From NCBI RefSeq assembly GCF_025486335.1, contig NZ_JAOOPZ010000001.1, forward strand, positions 1-64,000: a stretch of 64,000 nt of DNA. The letters are read 5' to 3'. The translations under genes were made by a program, and so were the position numbers. Origin of the DNA: Mycoplasma zalophi (GTDB lineage Bacteria; Bacillota_I; Bacilli_A; Mycoplasmatales; Metamycoplasmataceae). This document shows positions 34,283-44,494 of this stretch, piece by piece; within the stretch, counting starts at the first letter, position 1; each line of letters begins with the position of its first letter. The notes under the pieces were generated by a model. The model was given only the letters and a program-made list of their open reading frames with translations, was not told the origin of the DNA and made no database searches.

Positions 34283-35124
34283 TGAAAACAGGTAAAATAA
34301 TACGTTCTATTGCTGGCTTTTATGATGTAAAAACTCAAAATAAAGAAATAATAAGAACTAGAGGTAGTGGAAAATTAAGGTTACTTAATATTAAACCAAC
34401 TGTGGGAGATTATGTTGATTTTAGTGAAGATAATATGATTCAAAAAATTCATGATCGAAAAAATACATTTATCAGACCTAAAATTGTTAATGTAGATCAA
34501 GCAATTATTGTTATGAGTTTAGTTGAACCTAATTTTTCATATGAATTAATCGATAAGTTTTTAATGATAATTGAAAATAAAAGAGTAAAACCGGTTATTG
34601 TATTAACCAAAGGTGACTTAACAAATGATTCAAAATTAAATTATTTTAAGCAACAAAATTATGAAGTTTTTGAAATAAATTACAAAAATAGCACCGGTTT
34701 TAATAATTTACATGATATTTTTAAAAACAAAACTAGTTTTTTTGTTGGACAAACCGGAGTAGGAAAAACAACTTTAATTAATTTTCTTGCTAAAACTAAT
34801 TTCGAAACACAAGAAATTTCTAAAGCATTAAATCGAGGAAAGCATACAACAAGGGAAGTATCATTAATAGAATTTAATGGTGGCGAGATAATAGACACAC
34901 CAGGATTTAGCTCGATTGATTTTGATATTACTTTAGATGAAGTAGCTACAGCATTTTATAAATTTTCAGAAGCTGCTAAACAATGTAAATTTAGAAACTG
35001 TAAGCATAATTTAGAAACAATTGAAAATTGTGAGGTAAAAAGACAAGTACAAAGTAATGAAATACCTGAAATAAGATATAAAAACTATTTAACATTTTTA
35101 AAACAAATTATAGAAAAGGAGTAA
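34282..35124 (+). CDS. rsgA: Ribosome biogenesis GTPase RsgA
   Basis: A circularly permuted GTPase that helps mature the 30S subunit. The 280-residue protein has an N-terminal OB domain, then the GTPase motifs in permuted order: VLTKGDLT (G4), FVGQTGVGKTTLIN (G1), KHTTREV (G2) and IDTPGFSS (G3), and a C-terminal zinc finger with CKFRNCKHN and NCEV. The ATG at 34282 overlaps the kinase stop and was preferred over an upstream in-frame ATG at 34249. Confidence 0.95.
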   Translation: MKTGKIIRSIAGFYDVKTQNKEIIRTRGSGKLRLLNIKPTVGDYVDFSEDNMIQKIHDRKNTFIRPKIVNVDQAIIVMSLVEPNFSYELIDKFLMIIENKRVKPVIVLTKGDLTNDSKLNYFKQQNYEVFEINYKNSTGFNNLHDIFKNKTSFFVGQTGVGKTTLINFLAKTNFETQEISKALNRGKHTTREVSLIEFNGGEIIDTPGFSSIDFDITLDEVATAFYKFSEAAKQCKFRNCKHNLETIENCEVKRQVQSNEIPEIRYKNYLTFLKQIIEKE

Positions 35125-35125
35125 T

Positions 35126-36301
35126 ATGAATAAAAATTATGGACAAATAAAATTTATAAATTCTTCACTTTTGGATTTTGAAAATAAAGAAAATGCACAC
35201 GTTTTTATTAATAAACTAATAAAACACGGTATAAAAAACATTCATTATGATGTTATGGATCAACAATTTGCAAAAAATTCAAAAAGTTTTTCTGTTGAAC
35301 AAATAAAATTAGCTTATAAAAATGCCAATTCACACACAATGGATGTCCATTTAATGGTTAAAGATCCTGAAAAATGAATAAAAGAACTTGATTTTGTTGA
35401 CTACATTTCATTTCATTATGAAGCAGTAGGTGCTACAAAAGCCTTGGGACTAGTAAAAAAATATCAAACTAAAGATTTAAAGTTAGGACTAGCTATCAAT
35501 CCTTCTACTTCGTTTGAAGAAATTAAAAATTTAATTAGTCATTTTAAATTAATTTTAGTTATGTCAGTTGAAGCAGGAGCCGGTGGTCAAGCTTTTCAAC
35601 CTGAAATATTAAATAAAATTTCACAAATTAAAGAATATATTTTACAAAATTCACTAGATACAAAAATTATGGTAGATGGTGGAATTAAAAAGGAATTACT
35701 TGATAAAGTATTTTTATCAGGAGTAGATTTTGCAGTGATGGGTTCATATATTTTAAAAAATGATGATGAAAAAAGTTTAAATGAATTGAATTCGCAAGCT
35801 TTAAAGTGAAAACAAATTTATTTAGCCGGTGGATGTTTTTGAGGTATGCAAGCATGACTGAAACTTCAACAAGGAGCAATCAAAACTTGAGTAGGTTATG
35901 CAAATTCTGATATTTTAAAACCTTCATATCAAGATTTAATTAATAAAAAATCAAAAGCAGTAGAAACTGTGGAATTTATTTATGATTCATCAATAACCTC
36001 ACTTGATAAAATTTTATACAATTTTTTATTGACAATAGATCCTACTTCACTTAACTTTCAAGCAAATGATATAGGTCTTCAATATAGAAATGGAATTTAC
36101 TGAAATCAAAAAAAATTTTCAAAACATGAAAATACATTAATTGAACAAGAAATTTTAAATACTATTAAAAAAGCACAAGAAAACTACCAAAAACCAATTG
36201 TTACTGAAGTTTTAAACTTAGAGAATTTTTACTTAGCAGAAGAATATCATCAAGATTATTTAGATAAAAATCCAGGGGCTTATTGCCATATAAAACTATA
36301 A
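35126..36301 (+). CDS. Fusion of ribulose-phosphate 3-epimerase (N) and peptide methionine sulfoxide reductase A (C)
   Basis: A single 391-residue frame, continuous through TGA (Trp) codons including codon 228, which is the junction. Residues 1-227 are Rpe: [42 protein letters not shown] and IMVDGGI, i.e. the metal and phosphate sites of the TIM barrel. Residues 230-391 are MsrA: LAGGCFWGM (catalytic Cys237), [12 protein letters not shown] and the C-terminal [20 protein letters not shown]. No stop, ribosome binding site or start codon separates the halves. The usual GHxE of MsrA reads SKAVE, so the Glu is kept. Starts one base after rsgA's stop codon with AAAGGAG upstream. Confidence 0.93.
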
Positions 36302-36302
36302 G

Positions 36303-36683
36303 ATGATTTTTAAATATAAAGAAAATGAACAACTTGATGATTTAGTACAATATTTATTGTCTAAAAAATTTGAAGCTATTTTATTAAATGGTGAATTAGG
36401 AGCAGGTAAAACATATTTAACTGCGCAAATAGCATCAAAATTAAATATTACTCAAAAAATTATTAGTCCTACTTTTAATACCATTTTTGTCTATGATGGT
36501 TTAGTTCATATTGATGCCTATAAATTAAAAGGTAATTTAGAAGCTTATGAAGATTATTTTGAAAATAATTTAGTTGTTATTGAATGATCTAATAATATTG
36601 ACCATCCATTTAGTCACTATGCAAAAATTAATGTTTATTTAGAAAATGATTTACATGTATTTGAAATAGTGGAGGAAAAATAA
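36303..36683 (+). CDS. tsaE: tRNA N6-threonylcarbamoyladenosine biosynthesis ATPase TsaE
   Basis: A 126-residue P-loop ATPase of the t6A complex, which modifies A37 of ANN-decoding tRNAs. Motifs: LNGELGAGKTYL (Walker A, about 30-41), SPTFNTIFVYDG and HIDAYKL. One TGA (VIEWSNNI) is Trp. The stop overlaps the tsaB start. The partners tsaB and tsaD follow directly. Confidence 0.95.
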
Positions 36684-37228
36684 TGAATTTATTTTATGAT
36701 ACTTGTCTTGATGATTTAGTCGTAATTTTATTTGACCAACATTTTAATTTAATTTCTTATAAAAAAATTGATAAATTAAATAAAAAGGTTGATGTTATTC
36801 CCAAACTAACGCAAGATATTTTAGAAGAAAATAATTTAAATATTAAAGACATAAAAGGTTTTTATTTAAATGCAGGTCCTGGTAGTTTTACTGGTTCAAG
36901 AATTGCTATAACTTATTTAAGAACTATTTCACAAATTTTAAATACAGATATCTATACTACAACAAGTTATTTAATTATTAATAAACAAACAAAAAATAAT
37001 GTAATCCATTTAAAAAGTTCAAAATATTCTTCTTATGAAATTGTTTTAGATGAAAATAAGAATGTTATTTCAACAACATTAATAAAAAATCATGAAGTAA
37101 ATGAAATTAATTATAATGATTTAATTTATAACTTTAAAAAATATTTAGACATATTTAAGAAAATAGAAAATTTAGAAGATTTAAAAGTTATTTATTTTCA
37201 TGAACCACAAATAGGAGATGTTAAATAA
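36683..37228 (+). CDS. tsaB: TsaB, t6A biosynthesis protein
   Basis: A 181-residue ASKHA-fold protein that forms the TsaB-TsaD dimer. The diagnostic NAGPGSFTGSRIAITYLRTI segment and the N-terminal LFYDTCLDDLVV are present. The C-terminal half is shorter and more divergent than in Escherichia coli, as in other mycoplasmas. Overlaps tsaE and tsaD by one base on each side. Confidence 0.93.
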   Translation: MNLFYDTCLDDLVVILFDQHFNLISYKKIDKLNKKVDVIPKLTQDILEENNLNIKDIKGFYLNAGPGSFTGSRIAITYLRTISQILNTDIYTTTSYLIINKQTKNNVIHLKSSKYSSYEIVLDENKNVISTTLIKNHEVNEINYNDLIYNFKKYLDIFKKIENLEDLKVIYFHEPQIGDVK

Positions 37229-38187
37229 TGATAATTTTAGGAATCGAAACTTCACATGATGATACTTCTATTTCAATTTTAGAAAATTCTAAAGTAGTTA
37301 AATTAGTTACTCTTACTCAAACTCAAATACATAAACAATACGGTGGAACTGTTCCTGAAATTGCTTCTAGGTTACACGTTGAAAATATTTATAAAGCAAT
37401 TGAAGAAATCAAAAAAGATTATGATTTAAATAAAATCGATTTAATAGCTTATACAGCAACACCAGGATTAATAGGAGCATTACAAGTTGGTTTCTTAGCA
37501 GCACATGCATTAAGTTTGGCTCTAAATAAACCAATTGTGCCTGTAAATCACTTGGATGGACATTTTTTTAGTGGTTCAATAAATAACAAAATTTCTTATC
37601 CTGCACTTTGTTTATTAATAAGTGGAGGGCATACACAAATAATATATGCAAAAAATCATCTTGATTTAAACATAATTGGTCAAACTTTAGATGATGCAGT
37701 TGGTGAAACCTATGATAAAGTAGGAAGAAAAATGGGTCTTGAATTTCCAGCGGGTCCTAAAATAGATAAAATAGCTTCTAATAATACAAGACAATTAAAT
37801 TCCAAATTTCATTTACCTATAACCGACAATAGATATGATTTTTCTTTAAGTGGTATAAAAACTCAATTTATCAATTATATTAATAATTTTATTAATAGAA
37901 ATCAAGAAATACCAGTTAATGAAATTTCATGTGATTTTCAAAATTTAATGGTTGAATATTTAAAATCAAAAATGCAAGCAGCAATTAAAGAATATAATCC
38001 AAAATCAATAATTCTAGCGGGTGGAGTAAGTGCTAATTTATCGATTAGAAAAATGTTTTTAACTTTACATGAAAATGCTATAATTCCAGATTTAAAATAC
38101 GCAACGGATAATGCTGCTATGATTGCCCAAGCCGCTAAAATTTTTTATCGAGGAACTATAAATAAAAAAAATACAGAAAACAATTAA
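37228..38187 (+). CDS. tsaD: tRNA threonylcarbamoyltransferase TsaD
   Basis: Catalytic subunit of t6A synthesis (319 residues). Motifs: GIETSHDDTSISIL, VPEIASRLHVENI with its metal-binding His, PVNHLDGHFFSG (second metal His), LLISGGHTQI and CDFQNLMVEYL, closing with the NAAMIAQAA region. Last gene of the operon that starts with gmk; a bidirectional terminator follows. Confidence 0.96.
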   Translation: MIILGIETSHDDTSISILENSKVVKLVTLTQTQIHKQYGGTVPEIASRLHVENIYKAIEEIKKDYDLNKIDLIAYTATPGLIGALQVGFLAAHALSLALNKPIVPVNHLDGHFFSGSINNKISYPALCLLISGGHTQIIYAKNHLDLNIIGQTLDDAVGETYDKVGRKMGLEFPAGPKIDKIASNNTRQLNSKFHLPITDNRYDFSLSGIKTQFINYINNFINRNQEIPVNEISCDFQNLMVEYLKSKMQAAIKEYNPKSIILAGGVSANLSIRKMFLTLHENAIIPDLKYATDNAAMIAQAAKIFYRGTINKKNTENN

Positions 38188-38199
38188 TTTCTGTATTTT
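38170..38199. terminator. Bidirectional terminator tsaD/nucleoside permease
   Basis: The stem AATACAGAAA/TTTCTGTATT, flanked by A and T runs, lies between two convergent operons and overlaps the last codons of tsaD. Confidence 0.8.
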
Positions 38200-38207
38200 T
38201 TATTTTA

Positions 38208-39125
38208 TTATCTTGTACTCTTATCATACGGAATACCAGAAGCAGCAGGGGCTGCAGATCTTTTAGATGTTGCAACCATTATTATTAAAGTTAATACAAA
38301 TGGAATTAAAGATAATAAATCACTATATTTTCCTAATGTATCTGGTTTCATTAATGGTAATGTAACACTAAGTGATCTAAGTAGACTAAATACTAAAACA
38401 CTAAGTGAAATTCAAGGAATACGTCATTGACCCATAATCATAATTGCAAGGGCTAAATATCCTAACCCATCAACTTCACCTTTAAATTGTGTAGGTCCTG
38501 ACTGAGCAAAAAATGCTCCTGCGATCCCTGATAAAAATCCACTAATTAAAACACCTTGTCATTTGTATGAAATAACATTTACACCAGCAACGTCTGCTGC
38601 TTGTGGATTTTCTCCTATACTTCTTAATTTTAACCCTCAAGGAGTAAATTTAACAAGTACAAATGATCCCACTAAAATTACAATTGTTAAAACTAATCTA
38701 AATGATAAAAGATTTTTATATGAACTAGTATCAGAACTCAATGCTAGTTCTTTTACAAAGAATGGAACAGATTTTGAACCACCACCATATGTATATAATA
38801 ATATAATAGCAAGACCAAACGCTAACATATTTATAGCAAATCCACTAATAGTTTGATCCGCTTTTAGTTTTATGGAAGCAAATCCATGAAGAGAAGCGAA
38901 CAATGCACCCAAAACACCTGATAATGGTATTAAAAATAATTGATCTCACATTGAAGCATTTTCTCCTAGATAATATCCAAATACTAAATAAGATATTGCT
39001 CCTATAATCATCATCCCATTAATTCCGATATTGATTGTACCAGTTCTTTCACTAAACATTCCACCTAAACTAGCAAGAGATAAAATACAAAATGTCAAAA
39101 CAAACATATAAATAAATATTTGCAT
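38208..39125 (-). CDS. Nucleoside ABC transporter permease 2 (NupQ-like)
   Basis: A 305-residue membrane protein of the branched-chain/sugar permease superfamily, second permease of a BMP-type nucleoside importer. It has about nine membrane segments and the family loop GLRLRSIGENPQAADVAGVNVISYKW before the coupling region. Ribosome binding site GGAG before the ATG. Directly downstream of the first permease (stop and start 1 base apart). Confidence 0.93.
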
Positions 39126-39126
39126 A

Positions 39127-40704
39127 CTATTTTTCTCCTTTAGCTTTTATTAGGTGACACTTTGTAATTATTTTTTTATTAATTTGTTTAGAAAGATCTT
39201 GGTAAATATTTTCTGTTGATTTTTTAAATTCTAATTTTTGAGCAGTTTTTAAACTCTTATATAAATTAATTTTGTTTTTAAGATTATTAAATCCTAAATC
39301 GTCTAATGTTTTTTGTAAATTAATTTTTAAAGATGATAACTTGTTAAAGTACTCTAATTTTTGCTCTTCAGTATACTGATCTGTCTTTTGTAATAAAAGT
39401 TTATGAATTTCTTTATTGGTTGATGATTTAACCTCTTTAAATTGAGATTTTTTTGCTTTGTGTTCGTTTTTTGCTTCTTTTATACTTAATTTATGTTGTT
39501 TAGTTAGTGAAGTAAGTTTTTTGGTATGCTCTTTTTTAAGCTCTAGCCATTCTTTATTTGTGTAAAGTAAAATAAATTTCTTCATTCAATAAATAGGTTT
39601 GAAATAACTAAACATAATGCTTAATGCAGCCATAAAAATAATTAACCCAGTAACCATAAACATACTTTCACCGTTTAAATTCATTAAAAATAAACTAGGT
39701 TCACCGGTTTTTAATAATGCATAAAATAGTGAAGTAAATATGATTCCTACAGGAGCATTTAATGCTAGTAAACTAATTGCAATGGTATCAAAACCAAGTC
39801 CTAATGGTGTTGTTAAATCAACCATTTGACCTTGAAGTATTACATAATAAATGAATCCAGCAAATCCACTTAATGCACCTGAAATTGATAAAACTGATAC
39901 AACAATAATTTTTTCATTAGTTCCTGAATATTTTGCATTAGTTTTTGAAAGTCCTACCATTTTTACTTTATATCCAATTGTAGTTTTTGAAAATACAAAT
40001 CACAGAACAAGAGAAATAATAACACCAAAACCTAATGCAGCAGAAATAAATGCTTTTTTATCAGATGCTAAAATTTTTAATTGTCTAGTACCATCTCCAG
40101 TATCTAATAAAAACTGTTTTGCAATTGTTCCATCTGATCAAATTGCCCCATTTGTTCAGTTGAAAAAATAAATACAAAGATATACAACTATTCAATTTAA
40201 TAAAATTGTTGAAATAACTTCATGCACGTTGAAAAAAGCCTTTAATAAACCAGCAATCATTGCTAAAAGCGCACCAGTTATTATACTTATAAACATTAAT
40301 AAAACTAAATATCCAGCTGAAATAGTTTTTGAAGGATCTAGTAATTTAAATATGATTAAAAAACTAATTAATGACCCAAACATCATTTGTCCTGAAACAC
40401 CGATGTTAAAATATCCGGATTTAAACCCTAAACCAACTCCTAAACTACCTAATAGAAATATTGATAAATATCCCATTAAGTATTCTTTATTTCATGATTT
40501 AAAGGCACTAGTAAAAATTAAATTAAAGAATTGTAATGGATTTTTTCCGATCATTGAAATAAAAATCATACTTAATAAAATTCCCATAATAATTGCTCAT
40601 AAACTACTTGCAATTTTTCTTAAAGATGATTTTTGCTGATCCATTCTAATATAAACAGAAGCATTGTGAACTAAATTTTGTAATTTACTTGTAAAGCTTT
40701 TCAT
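39127..40704 (-). CDS. Nucleoside ABC transporter permease 1 with C-terminal coiled-coil extension
   Basis: A 525-residue protein. Residues 1-372 are a NupP-type permease with about nine membrane segments and the coupling loop YKVKMVGLSKTNAKYSG. At codon 373 (TGA, Trp) the frame runs on into a 150-residue, Lys/Glu/Leu-rich region without membrane segments, strongly predicted as a coiled coil (for example KEHTKKLTSLTKQHKLSIKEAKNEHKAKK, read at 39440-39550). Usual NupP proteins end soon after the last helix. Starts in the TAATG overlap with the ATPase gene, preceded by GAGG. Confidence 0.9.
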
Positions 40705-42245
40705 TAATTCACCTCACTCTCTTTTTCAAATGAATCTGACATATATAATCCAATTTCTTGTCTTGTTATGTCTTTTGCTAAGCTTTGTTTAACAATTGAA
40801 CCTTTGTTTACAATTGCGATTGTATCTGCTAAGGCCAGAATTTCATCTAATTCATAACTTATTAATAAAATTCCTTTTCCAGCAGCTTTTTCTTTTAAAA
40901 GTCTTTCATGAATATTTTTAATAGCGCCAACATCAAGTCCACGAGTAGGTTGCATAACAATTATAAAATCATGATCATGTGACATTTCTCTTCCAACAAT
41001 AAATTTTTGTTGATTACCACCAGATAAACTACGTGCTTGACTTATACCATTTCTAGTACCACGTACATCATATTTTTCAATAATGTCATTAGTCATTTTT
41101 GAAATATTTTTACTTTTAAAAATACCAAATTTTTGATATGTTTTATCTCATAATCTCCTCAATACTAAATTCATTTTAATATTGTAATCTAAAACAAGAC
41201 CATGAGCATGTCTATCAGTAGGAACATAAGAAAGATTTAATTTTGACCTTTTTAGTGTGTTTAAATGTGTAATATCAATTAGTTCATTAGTTTTAGGAGA
41301 AATTAATTTAATAGATCCGGTTGTAGGTTTTAAAACCCCACTAATTAATTGTTCAATTTGTGTTTGTCCATTACCTTCAATTCCAGCAATAGCTAAAATT
41401 TCTCCTCTGTGAACTTTTAAATTTATGTTTTTAAGAGGTTTTTGACCTTTTGTATTAACATTTGTTACTTCTAAAACAGTATTTTCTTGGTCAAAATCAT
41501 TATTTGTATTTGTAACTTCTTCTAAGTTACCGCCAACCATAGCTTGTGCAAGTTGTTCAATTGAAGTATCTTTAACATCACAATTTAAAACAACTTCACC
41601 ATGTCTAATAACAGTTGCAGTATCTGCTATTTCTTTAACTTCTTTTAATTTGTGTGAAATAAATATTATAGTTTTTCCTTGCTCTCTAAAAAGTTTCATT
41701 GTTTGCAATAATCCCGCGATTTCATCATCTGTTAAAACAGCTGTAGGTTCGTCGAAAATTAAAATATCATTATCACGGTATAACATTTTCATGATTTCAA
41801 CTTTTTGTTGAACTGGAATTGAAGATTTACCACTTAAGGCATCTAGTTTGAAATGTAAATTAAATTTTTTTTGGATGATTTCAATTTTTTCACGTGATTT
41901 ATTTTTATCCATAAAACCACCTGCTTTTTGAAATTCAGCACCTAATATTATATTTTCTAAATTTGAATAGATTTTAACCAACTTAAAATGTTGGTGCACC
42001 ATTCCTATTCCAAGATTATTAGCCATATTAGGATTTTTAATATTAACATATTCTTCGTTAATTTTAATTAATCCTTTTGTTGGTTCATACAACCCGAATA
42101 AAATAGACATAAGTGTAGATTTACCAGCGCCATTTTCACCTATTAAGGCGTGAATAGTACCTTTTTTAACTCTAAAACTTATGTCTTTATTCGCTATTAT
42201 ACCTGGAAATTCTTTAGTTATATTTTCAAATTCAATAGCGTACAT
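40704..42245 (-). CDS. Nucleoside ABC transporter ATPase with two ABC domains (NupO-like)
   Basis: A 513-residue ATPase carrying two ABC cassettes in one chain, like RbsA. First cassette: GENGAGKST Walker A (36-44), degenerate-signature region SGKSSIPVQQKVEIMKMLY and ILIFDEPTAVLT Walker B. Second cassette: GIEGNGQTQ Walker A-like and LSGGNQQKFIVGREM signature with IVMQPTRGLDVG, in which the usual Asp-Glu pair is replaced by Met-Gln. Energises the two permeases downstream. The second cassette probably does not hydrolyse ATP efficiently, as in other sugar/nucleoside importers. Confidence 0.93.
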
Positions 42246-42250
42246 TTTTA

Positions 42251-43585
42251 TTATGCATTAACTATTTCAACTAGTTTATTTAATCTTTCTTGTCCGTTAT
42301 TGATTTCTGCACCATTTTCTTCAGCTTTTAATGAATTAACATAAGCTTTTTTAGCTTCTGATAAACCTTGGAATTTTGCCATTGCTGCATCTAAATCAGC
42401 TTGTGCTTTTGTTGTTTTTTCAGTTGTTTCTAAGTTAGCTTTTGAAACACCTGTTCAGTTTTGTGCAATATTTCCAACATTATGACCATTTGATTGTCCT
42501 AAAACAAAACCATGTAATTTTGCTGAATTATTTGAGTATAATCCCTCTAAAACATCGTATACTGATTGTCCAATTCCTTTGGTAATTGATGTAAAGAAAT
42601 GATCTTTTCTGGTTGAAACAACGTTTGTTTGATCAACGTCAACTCCAATTACATATTGGTCGTCTTTTAAGTTATCAACAACAACTGTTGTAGCAGGTCC
42701 TGCAACTGGTAAGATAATTGTTGGAACTTTTTGAGATGATCCACCATTTAAAATATTTTGAACGATTGGATTCATTTTATTTCCTACAACAAATCCTGTG
42801 TTTAAATTAACTTTATTTTCTTGTGAATCTTCTTGGTGTTTTACTTTAGCGGTTGGATTTTCATCATTTCAAACTTTAATACCTTTTAAGAATCCTTCGT
42901 TAAAATCTGTAACACCAGGAAAGTTTCCTCCACCAAATGATGCAACTCATCTTTTATCTTCAGGAAGTGTTGATAAGAATTTAGCAGAAGCATATCCAGC
43001 TACTCATCCACTTTCTTTTGTGTTATATTGTAATGAAATTGAATATCCTGTTGGAATTCCGGGTTCAGTATCAGATATTGGTGTTGATGCATCATAGTCA
43101 ACTGCAATTATTACAACACCTTTCTTTTGCATTTCTTCTTTGTGTAGATTATAGAATTTTTTAATTGCTGTGTCATGTTTAAATCCTACAGTAATTCAGT
43201 ATTTAAATCCTGTATTTAATATGTTTGTATAAATTTGTTCATATTGACTTTCTGAATTAGGTTCAATTGAAGGAGTATCATTTGAAAGTCCTAAATCTTC
43301 AATAATAGCTTTTATTCCTTCATATGCTGATTGATTAAATGACAAGTCATCAATGTGTCCTGCATCTGTAATAACTATTGCTTTATTAGCTTTAGCTTCA
43401 TCAGTTACATTAACATTTGTTGAGTGTTTAATGTTAGATATTGTTATTTGTTTTTTTGTTTCGTCAGTTGTTTTTGCATTTGTATTTCCTGATGTACATG
43501 AAGCAGCTAATGTTGGTACTGCAATCATGGTCGTCACAACACCAAGTGCTGCAAAACTAAATAGTAATTTTTTAGATTTTTTCAT
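42251..43585 (-). CDS. BMP-family nucleoside-binding lipoprotein
   Basis: A 444-residue lipoprotein with signal peptide and lipobox (LAASC, Cys30), the binding component of the nucleoside importer. BMP-family features: AIVITDAGHIDDLSFNQSAYEGI, WVAGYASAKF, RWVASFGGGNFPGVTDFNEGFLKGI, VIGVDVDQTNV and FTSITKGIGQSVYDVLEGL. The C-terminal 60 residues are a helical extension. The ATPase gene starts 5 bases after its stop. A TATAAT box 42 bp upstream is the probable operon promoter. Confidence 0.93.
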
Positions 43586-43626
43586 ATTTTTCCTTTATTT
43601 TTATAGTTTTATCATTTGTTATCTAT

Positions 43627-43632
43627 ATTATA
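43627..43632 (-). promoter_or_regulatory. -10 box of nucleoside importer operon
   Basis: On the minus strand this reads TATAAT, about 42 bases before the start codon of the binding lipoprotein, leaving a leader of about 35 bases. Confidence 0.5.
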
Positions 43633-43656
43633 TAGTAAAAATTTAATGTTTATTGT

Positions 43657-44409
43657 TTAAATTAATGACGTCGCTATTTTAGCTCCTTCATCTATTAAGT
43701 TATTTATAACATTATTTTGGTCATTATCAACATTAGGAAATGCAAAAATTTCCTTTCCTTGTTCCAAAAATAAGTCAATTTTGTTCGAAAATGTTTTGCT
43801 TTTATATAAAGAATACAAAATTAATTTTTCACTTACTGCTGCTAATAATCTATATGAAGATATTTGTTTATTTAACAGATTCATTTTTGAATCATAATAT
43901 TCACTTATAATTAAAAAATTATTTTCAAAATTTCTTAATTCTGGAAATGAACTAAAAATACTTTGAATGTTAAAAGAACTAATGAAAATTATTTTTTGTT
44001 TATTTTTTAAAAAGTTTAATACTATTTTCATTTCTAAAATATTTTTAGCAGTAGTAACCAATACAGTATCTGGATTTTTTTCAAATAATTTTTTAGTTGT
44101 GAATTCAATTAAATCTTCAATATTTTTTGTTAAATAATTACCAGATAAACAAATTTTATTTTTATGATCTAAAAGTTCTAAATTACCACTATAAAAAATA
44201 CAAAACGGAGGTTTATAAACGTTTTTAAATTCAATTGGATAACTCTTATCTAAAATTGTTATGTAATTTTGAAATTCAATTTCTTGTACTTTAGTTTGTA
44301 GTTTTTGTAAGTTGTCTTGAGTAATTTTTGAAGGTTTATTTAAATCTTCTAAAATTTTCTCTCAATTTCCTCTATTTTTAAAAGTTAAGTATAGTAAAAA
44401 TATATTCAT
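43657..44409 (-). CDS. dprA: DprA/Smf-like protein, reduced
   Basis: A 250-residue protein with the DprA N-terminal order: a helical domain (LEDLNKPSKITQDNLQKLQ), then YPIEFKNVYKPPFCIFYSGNLELL, which matches the YPxxL..PPxxLyxxG entry of the Rossmann-like domain, and the C-terminal GKEIFAFPNVDNDQNNVINNLIDEGAKIA, which matches the phosphate-binding end of the domain. The GSR and SGxAxGID motifs of canonical DprA read LSGNYLTK and ISSFNIQSIF, so the single-strand DNA binding surface is altered. DprA loads RecA in natural transformation; the role in this organism is open. Confidence 0.75.
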
Positions 44410-44470
44410 TATCTCTCCTACTTTTATAAGTAAAAAAATATAGCAAACTGAAAATATTTTTAGATTTTTT

Positions 44471-44493
44471 TACAATAGAATAAAATATATAAT
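44471..44493 (+). promoter_or_regulatory. Candidate -10 boxes before the MATE gene
   Basis: TACAAT at 44471-44476 would give a leader of about 12 bases to the ATG at 44495. A perfect TATAAT at 44488-44493 lies only 1 base before that ATG and, if used, would start the message inside the gene. Confidence 0.35.
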
Positions 44494-44494
44494 T

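Noticed and set aside
35126-35809. Rpe as a separate protein ending at the TGA at 35807
   Set aside because: TGA is Trp here and the next codons run straight into MsrA without a new start site.
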